This document shows, one piece after another, positions 8,272 to 16,580 of a stretch of 64,000 nt of DNA (positions within the stretch are counted from its first letter, which is position 1; every line of letters begins with the position of its first letter). The stretch is from an uncultured Bacteroidales bacterium. GTDB taxonomy: Bacteria; Bacteroidota; Bacteroidia; Bacteroidales; UBA932. The position numbers and the translations under genes are program-made. Where the stretch lies: NCBI GenBank assembly GCA_900316675.1, contig ONDR01000005.1, positions 66,321 through 130,320 of the forward strand, read 5' to 3'. Under the pieces are notes generated by a model that searched no databases, was not told where the DNA came from, and saw only the letters and a list, made by a program, of their open reading frames with translations.

Positions 8272-9168
8272 TTATTTCCTTGAGGCTTTGCCGGCGAGCT
8301 CAAGAAGAACGACGGCGGCTATGCCTATGACTATCCAGATTATGCCGGGAATCAGCATTTCGCCGGCGTTGACGGGGGCGGAGCCGTCGGAAGCGGCAGT
8401 GGCGGCGGCAAGGGCTTCGTCGCTCCAAGGCCATACCTTGATAAGAGAGCCCATGACGAAGCCTACCAGAACCAGCATGGTCTGCTGCTGGTAGCGGGCA
8501 AGAAGCCAGTGCAGGGCCTTAGAGAAGGCTACGATGCCAATGGCGCAACCAATTCCGAAGGCTGCCAGTACCGGCCAGTTAAGGTTGCTGATGGCATTCA
8601 TTATGTATTCGTACTTGCCAAGTAGCAGTAGGATGAAGCTTCCGCTTACGCCGGGAAGAATCATCGTACAGATGGCAATGGCTCCGCAAATAAAAATGAA
8701 CCAAAGGTCATCGGTGGTCTCGGTGGGGGAGAGGGTGCATAGGGCAATGCCCAAACCTATGCCCACAGCTATCCACAGGCCATAGGAAACCCGCCAACAG
8801 CGGACCTCGGCCAGCATGAATACGGCAGATGCTGCAATCATGCCCAAAAAGAAAGCCCAGGTTTGAACGGGATACTGGTCCAGCAGATACTGCATCAGTT
8901 TGGCCAGGGTGAAAACGCTCAGAACTGCGCCAATCATTACGGCCAGAAGGAAGCGGCCGTCAACCTTGGAGACGAACTCCTTGAATTTTCCTGCAAACAG
9001 AAGCTTCCAGGTCTTGAAGCTCATCAGGCCGTTCAGGGCGTTGATAATACGTCCGAAGATGCCTGTAATCAGGGCTATCGTACCACCACTGACGCCCGGA
9101 ATCACGTTTGCGGCGCCCATTGCAAAGCCCTTCAGGCCATTGCCTATATCTGAAAGAATAGCTGCCAT
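8272..9168 (-). CDS. DUF368 membrane protein (PopT-type polyprenyl-phosphate carrier)
   Basis: A 298-residue polytopic inner membrane protein. Two PGVSG motifs, at residues 24-28 (NVIPGVSGGT) and 172-176 (MILPGVSGSF), sit in the two inverted halves, the hallmark of DUF368. Members called PopT have been reported to return undecaprenyl phosphate to the cytoplasmic face of the membrane, recycling the lipid carrier for peptidoglycan and surface polysaccharide synthesis; I infer the same job here. An Ala/Ser/Gly-rich loop of about 20 residues near residues 255-275 is not membrane-like. It starts 3 nt after the stop of the DUF6913-like gene. Confidence 0.85.
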   Translation of the reverse strand: MAAILSDIGNGLKGFAMGAANVIPGVSGGTIALITGIFGRIINALNGLMSFKTWKLLFAGKFKEFVSKVDGRFLLAVMIGAVLSVFTLAKLMQYLLDQYPVQTWAFFLGMIAASAVFMLAEVRCWRVSYGLWIAVGIGLGIALCTLSPTETTDDLWFIFICGAIAICTMILPGVSGSFILLLLGKYEYIMNAISNLNWPVLAAFGIGCAIGIVAFSKALHWLLARYQQQTMLVLVGFVMGSLIKVWPWSDEALAAATAASDGSAPVNAGEMLIPGIIWIVIGIAAVVLLELAGKASRK

Positions 9169-9171
9169 TCG

Positions 9172-9699
9172 CTACTTGATTTTGGAAATGATGCCCTTGA
9201 TTGCCTCAAAGGCTTCTGCCTGCGTCAGTTTGCGGTCCGACGGGTCACTGACCACAAGGTCAAAGACGTTGCGGTCTATCTGCTCCCTTCCAACCTTGAA
9301 GCGTGCCTTGCAATACTTGGCAGTAAAGCGGGCCGCAAAGTTGTCGGAGCGCAAAAGGCTTATGAATAAATCCGGTTTCAGATTGTCCAGGATGGCCAGT
9401 TTTTCGTCAGACGGCATGCCGAACCAGTTGAGGTCCTTGCGCAGTACGGTGTTGGTGATGCTGGTAATCAGGCGCTCGTCGCTGGTTATCCTCCTGAAGT
9501 CGAAGAAGAAAATCTCTCCTTTGATCTTGTTCTCACGGAAATAGCTCATAAGTGCGGTTTTGCATTCGTCGTATGACGGCTCCTCCACATCTATGAGCGC
9601 TACGGCAGTAGAAATCTTCTCTGCCGGCATTATGCAAGTGGGAACAGTGCTTCCACGCTTTCGCAGGGCCTGTCTCCTGAAGTATTCTTTAAAATTCAT
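9172..9699 (-). CDS. Conserved Bacteroidota protein, DUF6913-like
   Basis: A 175-residue soluble protein without signal peptide. It begins with a basic helix (FKEYFRRQALRKRG) and contains a short beta-rich core with EIFFFDFRR and DLFISLLRSDN. The length and the FFDFRR segment recall a Bacteroidota-only family annotated DUF6913; I assign this from memory of the family and cannot verify it. No catalytic motif is evident. It lies 3 nt from both neighbours, between the kinase and DUF368 genes, so it is certainly co-transcribed with them, but its function is unknown. Confidence 0.6.
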   Translation of the reverse strand: MNFKEYFRRQALRKRGSTVPTCIMPAEKISTAVALIDVEEPSYDECKTALMSYFRENKIKGEIFFFDFRRITSDERLITSITNTVLRKDLNWFGMPSDEKLAILDNLKPDLFISLLRSDNFAARFTAKYCKARFKVGREQIDRNVFDLVVSDPSDRKLTQAEAFEAIKGIISKIK

Positions 9700-9702
9700 C
9701 TA

Positions 9703-10698
9703 CTATTTCTCGTTTGCCGATATCAGGTCCCGTATTTCCAGTTTTGCGTCCCTCCAGCGGGGGATGTCAATCTTGGTGCCGATGACCTCTACCACCTTGG
9801 CTGCAATGATTGAGCCAATTTCTCCGCACACGCGCAGAGGCATGCCAAGGGCATGGGCGTAAAGGAAGCCGGCAGCGTAGGTATCGCCTGCACCGGTAGC
9901 GTCAATCGCTGCAGCCGGCCAGGGCTCTATGAAATGGTATTCTTTGCCGCTCTGGACCATTGAACCGTCCTTTCCAACCTTGACGACTGCAATCTTGCAG
10001 TGCTTGCAAATCTCGTCCAGGGCAGCCCTGGGCTCCATTTTGGTAAAGGCCTTCGCCTCTGTCTCATTTGCAAATACAATGTCTACGTATTTATCTACCA
10101 GATTGTGCAGGAAAGCGTCGTTGGACTCAACTACATTATAGGATGCCATGTCGATGGAAATAATGCATCCCGCCTCCTTTGCCATTTGTACAGCTGTGGA
10201 AATAAGGTCTTGGTTCTGAACTAGATAGCCCTCGATATGGAAGTAATCATATCCCTGGAAGTATTCGGGCTTCAGGTCTTCAGGACCCATTTCTAGTGCG
10301 GATCCCATGTAGTCTGCGAAGGTCCTTTCTGCATTGACTCCGGAAATGAAGACCATGCACCTGCCGGACGACTTCGTGCCGTACAGCATGGTGGTTTTAA
10401 CGCCAAACTGCTCCATGGTACTCTTGAAAAGGTTGCCAAGCTCGTCGTTACCAATCTTGCCAATATAACCGGAGGGCATTCCAAATATGGATGTGCAGGT
10501 TATGGTATTGGCTGCCGATCCGCCGGGTACGTATTTGACACCAATCTCTTTTAGCGCGTTCCAGATTTTATCGCCGGTCTCCATATCTACGTGCTGCATG
10601 CTGCCCTTCGGCAGATGGAACTGGTTAAGGAGGGTATCGTCCGGCAAAACAGCCAGAATGTCCGTAAGCGCGTTGCCTATTCCAAGAATCGATTTCAT
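9703..10698 (-). CDS. PfkB-family kinase, probably adenosine kinase-like
   Basis: A 331-residue ribokinase-superfamily enzyme. Motif one is the VPGGSAANT segment at residues 57-65; motif two is DATGAGDT at 266-273 with catalytic base Asp272. N-terminal GIGNALTDILA is the substrate-lid start of the family. In Bacteroidota this subgroup is usually annotated adenosine kinase (ATP plus adenosine giving AMP), but other nucleosides or sugars are possible. The frame extends eight codons upstream; ATG 10698 (MKSILGIGNA) is chosen because homologues begin there and the -7 box sits just before it. First gene of the four-gene run down to 7475. Confidence 0.82.
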   Translation of the reverse strand: MKSILGIGNALTDILAVLPDDTLLNQFHLPKGSMQHVDMETGDKIWNALKEIGVKYVPGGSAANTITCTSIFGMPSGYIGKIGNDELGNLFKSTMEQFGVKTTMLYGTKSSGRCMVFISGVNAERTFADYMGSALEMGPEDLKPEYFQGYDYFHIEGYLVQNQDLISTAVQMAKEAGCIISIDMASYNVVESNDAFLHNLVDKYVDIVFANETEAKAFTKMEPRAALDEICKHCKIAVVKVGKDGSMVQSGKEYHFIEPWPAAAIDATGAGDTYAAGFLYAHALGMPLRVCGEIGSIIAAKVVEVIGTKIDIPRWRDAKLEIRDLISANEK

Positions 10699-10719
10699 AG
10701 TTTTACTGGTTGAATAATA

Positions 10720-10727
10720 CAAAAATA
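10720..10727 (-). promoter_or_regulatory. -7 element for the PfkB-DUF6913-DUF368-M48 run
   Basis: The minus strand reads TATTTTTG, matching TAnnTTTG, 21 nt upstream of the kinase ATG. The -33 box is weak. Confidence 0.45.
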
Positions 10728-10762
10728 GTGATTATAATCGGATTTCTTCCGATGGAAATGAT

Positions 10763-10770
10763 TATTTTTG
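10763..10770 (+). promoter_or_regulatory. -7 element for the flippase-like gene
   Basis: TATTTTTG matches TAnnTTTG, 19 nt before the ATG at 10790; the divergent -7 box of the kinase gene lies only 35 nt away. A -33 box is not clear. Confidence 0.45.
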
Positions 10771-10789
10771 CATCAATAAGAACAAAAAC

Positions 10790-11788
10790 ATGGAGAAAAA
10801 GAAAGGCGATATTTTAAAATATATACTCTTCGGGGGTCTTGCAGTGGCACTTTTGTGGCTTTCTTTCCGCGAGGTGGATTGGGATAAATTTGTCGACGGC
10901 CTTAAGAACTGCGACTGGCAGTATGTGTTCCTTTCCATGCTGATAGGCATCTATGCCATCTGGGTTCGCAGCCGCCGCTGGAGGGAGACCCTCCTGCCCA
11001 CGGACCCCAGTATTACGCGCATCACCACCTTCAATGCGATGAACATCGGATACATGGTGAACATGGTCATCCCGCGTGGCGGAGAGCTGGCCCGTTGCGG
11101 CCTTATCACAAGGCATTCCGCAAGGGACAAGGACGGCAATCGCCTGGCTTCTTTCGACAAAGTGATAGGCACTATCCTGGTGGACCGTGTCTGGGATATA
11201 GTTGTGATGCTGCTTGTTATAGCAGTTGTCATTTTTGCCTTCAAGGAAAGATGGGGCGAATTCTTCACCGACAAGCTTGGAACGGCCAATTTCTCTTCTA
11301 CCGGCATCGTTCTCATAGCTATTGCGCTGGTGGTTGCAATCCTGGCCCTGTGTTACTTCCTTAGGAACAAGAACAAGTTCTTTGGTAAAATCTGGGGCTT
11401 TGTTGCCGGTATCCTTTCCGGCGTAAAGAGCAGCTTCAAGCTGGAATCCTGGCCCCGCTTCCTTATGTTTACGCTACTGCTGTGGATGTCTTACTGGGCA
11501 ACCAGCGCTACGGCTCTCATCGCCCTGTCCGGTTCCGGCCTCGGCTTCGAGGCCCTTGGTCCCATCGACGCCCTCTTTCTTATGGCGGTGGGCACCATCA
11601 GCTCGATAATTCCGGTTCCAGGCGGCTTCGGAGCTTATCATTACCTGATAACTATGTCCCTAAGCACCATCTACGATATCCCCGTAGAAACAGGTATGAT
11701 CTTCGCCGTACTCTCCCATGAATCGCAGGCTCTGGCCCAAATCCTGTGCGGCGCCGCCAGCTACGTCCATGAAACTGTCCGGAAGTAA
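10790..11788 (+). CDS. YbhN/UPF0104-type membrane protein (LPG synthase TM domain family)
   Basis: A 332-residue protein with about eight membrane helices, matching the lysylphosphatidylglycerol synthase transmembrane-domain family. Key segments are the first cytoplasmic loop with RSRRWRETL, the NIGYMVNMVIPRGGELARC segment and the PVPGGFGAYH motif in the second half. The soluble aminoacyltransferase domain of MprF is absent, so this is the flippase-like half only; a role in lipid or lipid-carrier movement is an inference from the fold. It is a single gene with its own -7 box, followed by the cysS leader. Confidence 0.85.
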   Translation: MEKKKGDILKYILFGGLAVALLWLSFREVDWDKFVDGLKNCDWQYVFLSMLIGIYAIWVRSRRWRETLLPTDPSITRITTFNAMNIGYMVNMVIPRGGELARCGLITRHSARDKDGNRLASFDKVIGTILVDRVWDIVVMLLVIAVVIFAFKERWGEFFTDKLGTANFSSTGIVLIAIALVVAILALCYFLRNKNKFFGKIWGFVAGILSGVKSSFKLESWPRFLMFTLLLWMSYWATSATALIALSGSGLGFEALGPIDALFLMAVGTISSIIPVPGGFGAYHYLITMSLSTIYDIPVETGMIFAVLSHESQALAQILCGAASYVHETVRK

Positions 11789-11790
11789 TT

Positions 11791-11821
11791 TTTGAATTCT
11801 CAGTTTAATTCAGTAATTTTG
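11791..11821 (+). promoter_or_regulatory. Promoter of cysS
   Basis: TTTG at 11791-11794 and TAATTTTG at 11814-11821 are separated by 19 nt, an exact fit to the Bacteroidota consensus. The predicted start near 11828 gives an unusually long leader of about 134 nt ahead of the cysS ATG at 11962. Confidence 0.65.
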
Positions 11822-11838
11822 TTATCTATAAGTCATAA

Positions 11839-11946
11839 GTCATACCATCCGAATGGGCGACTTAACCCCTCATTCCAGGAGCCCGTTCGGACGGTATGAC
11901 TGGAAAATAAAAGACATATTTTAGGAGCCCGATGGGACGGTATGAC
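11839..11946 (+). repeat. Three-copy 20-nt element in the cysS leader
   Basis: Three related 20-mers. Copy A (11839-11858) is inverted relative to copies B (11881-11900) and C (11927-11946). A pairs with the complement of B at 18 of 20 positions, one of the two differences being a G-U wobble; B and C, extended to 24 nt from AGGAG (11877-11900 and 11923-11946), differ at only two positions. A can therefore form a hairpin with B (22-nt loop) or, less well, with C. Copy C ends 15 nt before the cysS ATG. The layout suggests two alternative folds of the leader, one leaving the start region open. Confidence 0.7.
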
Positions 11947-11961
11947 GGAAAATCAAATCAT

Positions 11962-13494
11962 ATGAGACCATTATTTTTGACAAATACTTTAAGCCACCGG
12001 AAAGAGCTATTCAAGCCCATCAATCCCGGCATGGTAGGAATGTACGTTTGCGGCCCCACCGTTTACGGTGACGCCCACCTTGGCCACGCCCGTCCCGGCG
12101 TAACCTACGACGTCCTTGCACGCCTCCTGCGCCACCTTGGCTACAAGGTCCGCTACGTACGCAACATCACCGACGTAGGCCACCTTGAGCATGACGCCGA
12201 CGAAGGAGAAGACAAGATTCTGAAGAAGGCCCGCCTGGAGCAGCTGGAGCCCATGGAAGTAGTGCAGAAATGCACCCTTCTTTACCACGAGGCCATGCGC
12301 ATGCTTAACGTAGCACCGCCTTCCATCGAACCCCGTGCATCAGGCCATATCATAGAGCAGATAGAAACCATCAAGAAGATAATCGCCGCAGGCTATGCAT
12401 ATGAAAGCAACGGTTCAATCTATTTTGATGTAGCAAAATACAACCAGGAACATCACTACGGCATACTGTCAGGACGTAATCTGGACGATACCCTGGAAGG
12501 CACCCGCAACCTGGACGGCCAGAGCGACAAACACGCCCCGTACGACTTTGCCCTCTGGAAAAAGGCTGAACCTCAGCACATTATGCGCTGGCCTTCACCC
12601 TGGGGCGACGGCTTCCCCGGCTGGCACCTGGAATGCTCTACAATGAGCGAGAAGTACCTTGGCGAAACCTTCGACATCCACGGTGGCGGAATGGACCTTA
12701 TGTTCCCTCACCACGAGTGCGAGATCGCCCAGAACGTGGCTTCCCGCGGTACTGACGGCGTGCACTACTGGGTTCACAACAACATGATTACCATAGGCGG
12801 CCAGAAGATGGGCAAGTCCCTTGGTAACTTCATTACCCTGCCCGAACTCTTTGCCGGCGCGCACCCCAAGTTGGAAAGGGCCTACAGCCCCATGACCGTG
12901 CGCTTCTTCATTCTGCAGGCACACTACCGCAGCACCCTGGACTTCTCTAACGAGGCCCTGCAGGCTGCCGAAAAGGGCCTCAAGAGGGTGATGCAGGCAT
13001 ACCGTGACCTCTGCTCGCTGGCAGGCGTCAAGCCGGTAGACCTTGCATACGGCCAGATGATAGGAACCATCGCACCGGAGGCTCGCCCTGAAGGCGTATC
13101 AGACGCTGTGGCAGCCATCATAGAAGATGTTTATACCGCTCTTTGCGACGACCTTAACACTCCTATCGCCCTGGCACGCATCTTCGATGCAGTGAAGATG
13201 ATCAATTCTGCAAAAGAGGGTAAGGAAAAGCTGTCAGACGCAGACCTGAAGGCTCTTGCACAGCTGTTCGGAGACACCGTAATAGGCGTTATGGGCCTTA
13301 AGGACGATGCTGCCGCAGAAGAAGGTTCCGGCCAGAAAGTAATTGCCGGCCTTATGGAGATGGTACTGGAAGACCGCGCCGCCGCCAAGGCCGCCAAAGA
13401 CTGGCCCAGGAGCGACGCAATCCGCGACAAACTCAAAGAACTTGGCATCACCGTGAAAGACACCAAGAACGGTGCTGAATGGACAATTGAATAG
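11962..13494 (+). CDS. cysS: Cysteinyl-tRNA synthetase
   Basis: Charges tRNA-Cys with cysteine. The 510-residue class Ia enzyme has the HIGH motif as HLGH (residues 39-42), KMSKS as KMGKS (282-286), and the zinc ligands Cys30, Cys225, His250 and Glu254 in the usual contexts ([21 protein letters not shown]). ATG 11962 gives a family-like start ([10 protein letters not shown]). An in-frame ATG at 11932, inside leader copy C and preceded by AGGAG, would add ten residues and cannot be excluded. The xth start follows one base after the TAG stop. The leader carries a three-copy repeat that may regulate expression. Confidence 0.97.
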   Translation: MRPLFLTNTLSHRKELFKPINPGMVGMYVCGPTVYGDAHLGHARPGVTYDVLARLLRHLGYKVRYVRNITDVGHLEHDADEGEDKILKKARLEQLEPMEVVQKCTLLYHEAMRMLNVAPPSIEPRASGHIIEQIETIKKIIAAGYAYESNGSIYFDVAKYNQEHHYGILSGRNLDDTLEGTRNLDGQSDKHAPYDFALWKKAEPQHIMRWPSPWGDGFPGWHLECSTMSEKYLGETFDIHGGGMDLMFPHHECEIAQNVASRGTDGVHYWVHNNMITIGGQKMGKSLGNFITLPELFAGAHPKLERAYSPMTVRFFILQAHYRSTLDFSNEALQAAEKGLKRVMQAYRDLCSLAGVKPVDLAYGQMIGTIAPEARPEGVSDAVAAIIEDVYTALCDDLNTPIALARIFDAVKMINSAKEGKEKLSDADLKALAQLFGDTVIGVMGLKDDAAAEEGSGQKVIAGLMEMVLEDRAAAKAAKDWPRSDAIRDKLKELGITVKDTKNGAEWTIE

Positions 13495-13495
13495 C

Positions 13496-14245
13496 ATGAA
13501 GTTTATCTCCTGGAACGTTAACGGCCTGCGGGCCGTGGCAGGCAAGGGCTTTGCAGACATCTTCAAGACCCTTGACGCTGACTTCTTCTGCATTCAGGAA
13601 ACCAAGATGCAGGAAGGTCAGCTGGACTTGGAGTTCCCCGGCTACACTTCTTACTGGAATTACGCAGAAAAGAAAGGTTATTCAGGGACCGCCATTTACA
13701 GCAAGCACCAGCCGCTGTCCGTAAGCTACGGAATAGGTCTGCCGGAACACGACACCGAAGGCCGCGTAATTACCCTTGAAATGCCGGACTTCTATCTGGT
13801 TTGCGTGTACGTTCCAAACTCGCAGGAGGGTCTCAAGCGCCTGGACTACAGGATGAGCTGGGAAGATGCCTTCCGCGGCTACCTTACCGGCCTTGCAGCC
13901 CGCAAGGGCGTAGTTGTCTGCGGTGACCTTAACGTCGCCCACGAAGAGATAGACCTTAAAAACCCGGCTACGAATCACCAGAACGCCGGTTTTACCGATC
14001 AGGAAAGGGAAAAGTTCGGCACGCTTCTGGCTGCCGGATTTACAGATTCCTGGCGCAGCCTAAACCCCGGAGTTGCCAAGTATTCCTGGTGGAGTTACCG
14101 CTTCCAGGCCCGTGCAAAGGGCGTCGGCTGGCGTATAGATTATTTCCTGGTATCAGACTCGCTTAAGGGTCGTATCGCCGGGGCAGAGATTCATAACGAA
14201 ATCTTTGGTTCCGACCACTGCCCGGTAGAACTGGTATTGGCTTAA
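13496..14245 (+). CDS. xth: Exodeoxyribonuclease III (AP endonuclease)
   Basis: A 249-residue EEP-fold DNA repair enzyme that cleaves at abasic sites and trims 3' ends. The order of motifs is complete: SWNVNGLRA at the N-terminus, IQETK with the metal-binding Glu, YSGTAIYSK, CGDLNVAHEEIDL, and GSDHCPVEL with the catalytic His near the C-terminus. It is cytoplasmic, with no signal peptide. The frame runs upstream into cysS, but ATG 13496 is the only start giving the family N-terminus. It sits one base after the cysS stop and one base before the GH3 gene start, so all three are probably one transcript. Confidence 0.96.
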   Translation: MKFISWNVNGLRAVAGKGFADIFKTLDADFFCIQETKMQEGQLDLEFPGYTSYWNYAEKKGYSGTAIYSKHQPLSVSYGIGLPEHDTEGRVITLEMPDFYLVCVYVPNSQEGLKRLDYRMSWEDAFRGYLTGLAARKGVVVCGDLNVAHEEIDLKNPATNHQNAGFTDQEREKFGTLLAAGFTDSWRSLNPGVAKYSWWSYRFQARAKGVGWRIDYFLVSDSLKGRIAGAEIHNEIFGSDHCPVELVLA

Positions 14246-14246
14246 G

Positions 14247-15890
14247 ATGAAGAAAGTTTTAACAATAGCATTGATGGCTGTAATGGCTGTATCGGCGATG
14301 GGGCAGGACATAGACTCCATTATCAAGGGCATGTCCCGCAAAGAGAAGATTGCCCAGATAATTGTCGTAGCGGTAGATACCCAGGATCGCCCGGAGCGCA
14401 GGGCGGACGAGATTGAATGGGTCCGTCAGGGCCTTGGTGGCCTGATTGTCATGGACGACGAACTGGGCCCCTGCATGCAAATGCTAAACAACCTTCAATC
14501 CTTCGCCAAGATACCCATGATCGTGAGCATCGACGGCGAATGGGGTGCATCGATGCGTTTTTATGAATACGCATCCTTCCCCAAGGCCATGCAGCTTGGT
14601 GCCTTGCCGTCGGCCGGTTTGGTTTATCAAGCCGGAAAGGCCGTAGGGGAGGAGCTGGCCCAGATTAAGATATTCGTAGATTACGCCCCTGACGTAGACG
14701 TAAACAATAATCCCAACAACCCTGTGATTGGCGTTCGTTCTTTTGGCGAGGACCGTGAAAAAGTGGCCGCCTACGGCAGCGCTTTCATGCTTGGCATGAA
14801 GGATGCCGGCGTGGCAGGCAGCGCAAAGCACTTTCCCGGCCACGGAGATACGGACGTAGATTCCCATAAGGGTCTTCCGGTGCTTCAGTTCGACAGGCAA
14901 AGGCTTGACTCCCTGGAGCTTTATCCTTTCCGCAGGCTTATTGCCGATGGTGTGGACATGGTTATGGTCGGCCATCTTAGCGTTCCGGCACTTGACCCGA
15001 CAGGCACGCCTGCATCCATATCCAGGCCCATCGTAACGGATCTGCTGCGCAAAGAGTTGGGTTTTGACGGCATTATTATTACCGATGCCCTTGGAATGAA
15101 GGGTGTGGCCAACGATTATGGAGACGCATCCGTCGCTGCTTATAAAGCCGGTGTGGATGTGCTCTTGATGCCCCAGAACGCCGGACGTACAATAGAGGAA
15201 TTGGATGCTTTGTTCCAGTCTGGAGAGCTGGACGAAGCCGGCCTGGACGCCCGCGTGCGCAAGATGCTTGCGCTTAAGCAGCGCTGCGGTATGCTGGCCC
15301 CCGGATACTGCCCCATGGTAGATCCCCAGCAGGCGCTCAGGTCTTCTTTCCGTCCTGCTACGGAGGCTCTTATCCAGAGGATTTGTGACCAGTCCATGAC
15401 TGTAGTGAAGGGTGCGGAAAATCTGCCTTTCTCCCCCGGAAAAACCGCTTACGTGGCAGTGAATGCGGCTACGCCCGAGGCTGAATCCTTCTTCCTGGAG
15501 CTTTGTATGCAGTACTTCCCGGCAGACCGCTTCTGCCTTGAAGGTGACTTCGGCCAGGAGCAGGTAGATTCACTGGAGGCTAAGCTTAAGGGTTATGACA
15601 ATGTGATTGTGGGCTTCCACAGCGGTACGCCCGTAAAGCGTTCCGGCGGCCCCAGAAGGGAAAGCCTCATTACCCCGGAGCAGTTTTCTATGGTAGCCGG
15701 ACTTACGGCATCACACAAGGTGTGCGGTATTATGTTTGCCAATCCGTACAGGCTGGTAGACCTGCCCCGGTACAAGGATTTCCAGTCCTTTATTGTGGCC
15801 TGGTCAGACACAAAGTTCAACAACAAGGCGGCGGCACGCGCAATAGTTCGGGGTGGCGCAGCCGGAGTATTACCCGTGAAGATCAAATAA
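14247..15890 (+). CDS. Exported glycoside hydrolase family 3 (NagZ-like beta-N-acetylhexosaminidase)
   Basis: A 547-residue exported enzyme; residues 1-19 are a signal peptide (cleavage near AMG-Q). The GH3 N-terminal barrel carries the NagZ-type loop KHFPGHGDT (194-202) followed by DSH (205-207), which supplies the catalytic Asp-His dyad of the N-acetylhexosaminidase branch, and nucleophile Asp280 in IITDALGM. Residues about 370-547 form a GH3 C-terminal domain. Unlike the larger Bacteroidota fusions there is no serine-hydrolase extension. Probable substrates are peptidoglycan fragments or host and dietary N-acetylglucosaminides. The start lies one base after the xth stop. Confidence 0.88.
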   Translation: MKKVLTIALMAVMAVSAMGQDIDSIIKGMSRKEKIAQIIVVAVDTQDRPERRADEIEWVRQGLGGLIVMDDELGPCMQMLNNLQSFAKIPMIVSIDGEWGASMRFYEYASFPKAMQLGALPSAGLVYQAGKAVGEELAQIKIFVDYAPDVDVNNNPNNPVIGVRSFGEDREKVAAYGSAFMLGMKDAGVAGSAKHFPGHGDTDVDSHKGLPVLQFDRQRLDSLELYPFRRLIADGVDMVMVGHLSVPALDPTGTPASISRPIVTDLLRKELGFDGIIITDALGMKGVANDYGDASVAAYKAGVDVLLMPQNAGRTIEELDALFQSGELDEAGLDARVRKMLALKQRCGMLAPGYCPMVDPQQALRSSFRPATEALIQRICDQSMTVVKGAENLPFSPGKTAYVAVNAATPEAESFFLELCMQYFPADRFCLEGDFGQEQVDSLEAKLKGYDNVIVGFHSGTPVKRSGGPRRESLITPEQFSMVAGLTASHKVCGIMFANPYRLVDLPRYKDFQSFIVAWSDTKFNNKAAARAIVRGGAAGVLPVKIK

Positions 15891-15909
15891 TCCATAAATA
15901 CTATTTGTT

Positions 15910-16521
15910 ATGAACGAGAATCTTAACCCTCAGCAGGTCAATGGACCACAGGATCCCCCGCCTGCACCGCGTCCTCCGCGTCCCCCCAAGCCTGAAGCTC
16001 CCGCTAAGCCGCCTGTACCTCCAGTACAACCCCAGCAGCCTCAGCAGGGGTATCAGCAGCAGACTGCGCCTGCAACCAGGGCCGCCCAGCCCCAGCAGCA
16101 GGTTTACCAGCAGCCTCAGCAGCCCCAACAGGCTTATCAACAGCCCCAGCAACCCCAACAACCTTATCAGCAGCAGTACCAGCAGCAATATCAGCAGCCT
16201 CAGTACTTCCAGCAGGCATATCAGCCTGTTCAGCCTCAGCCGGTTGTTGCAAAGGAGCACAAGGGAACAGCAGCCTTTATCTATATCCTGCTGATCTTCC
16301 TTTTTGAAGCAGCAGGCTGGGTATTCACCCTTACCGGTATGTTTGTTACCATGCCCGTTGTCATTGGTGTAATTAAGATCGTTGAATCTCTTCTGATTCT
16401 TTTTGTTCCCTTTGCAATCAAGAACAAGGGCCTTAAGGTATTCGCCCTCATCCTGGCAATCCTGCTTGCTATAAGCGGCATTCTTGGCAGCTTGTCCTGG
16501 TTCGGACTTTACATTTTCTAG
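15910..16521 (+). CDS. Pro/Gln-rich membrane protein, unknown function
   Basis: No family recognised. The 203 residues divide into a signal-less, disordered N-terminal half (about 1-113) made of Pro, Gln, Tyr and Ala, with imperfect QQPQQPQQAY and QQYQQ repeats, and a C-terminal half with about three membrane helices (from AAFIYILLIFLFEAAGW onward). The repeat half probably stays in the cytoplasm. A second protein in the window (34356-35141) has the same plan with a zinc ribbon added in front. The gene follows the GH3 gene by 19 nt and ends just before a bidirectional terminator. Confidence 0.65.
   Translation: MNENLNPQQVNGPQDPPPAPRPPRPPKPEAPAKPPVPPVQPQQPQQGYQQQTAPATRAAQPQQQVYQQPQQPQQAYQQPQQPQQPYQQQYQQQYQQPQYFQQAYQPVQPQPVVAKEHKGTAAFIYILLIFLFEAAGWVFTLTGMFVTMPVVIGVIKIVESLLILFVPFAIKNKGLKVFALILAILLAISGILGSLSWFGLYIF
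16020..16236 (+). repeat. Imperfect CAG/CCC-type coding repeat (Gln/Pro/Tyr)
   Basis: A run of cagcag, cctcag and taccag units encoding QQ, PQ and YQ. Units vary at third positions, so the repeat looks maintained at protein level rather than freshly expanded. Copy number could vary by slippage. Confidence 0.7.
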
Positions 16522-16524
16522 AAT

Positions 16525-16561
16525 AAAAAAAAGCTTGCACAACCTAGTGCAAGCTTTTTTT
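16525..16561. terminator. Bidirectional intrinsic terminator between the Pro/Gln-rich gene and rpoC
   Basis: A near-perfect inverted repeat: A-tract plus AGCTTGCAC, a 6-nt loop, then GTGCAAGCT plus a T-tract. Hairpin and U-run are present on both strands, as expected between convergent genes. Confidence 0.9.
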
Positions 16562-16580
16562 AACAGTATATCGAAGTCTA

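Noticed and set aside
8900..9544. A 214-codon plus-strand frame opposite the DUF368 and DUF6913-like genes
   Set aside because: Arg/Leu/Ser-rich composition of an antisense frame, spanning two real genes.
11822..11961. T-box riboswitch for cysS
   Set aside because: No T-box sequence, specifier loop or terminator/antiterminator pair is visible. A repeat-based leader is reported instead.
16020..16236. CRISPR-like or noncoding tandem repeat
   Set aside because: Units are in frame, vary at third positions and lie in a protein-coding gene; no spacers or cas genes.
15901..16542. A 213-codon minus-strand frame opposite the Pro/Gln-rich gene
   Set aside because: Leu-rich runs result from reading the CAG/CCC repeats backwards; it also runs through the terminator.
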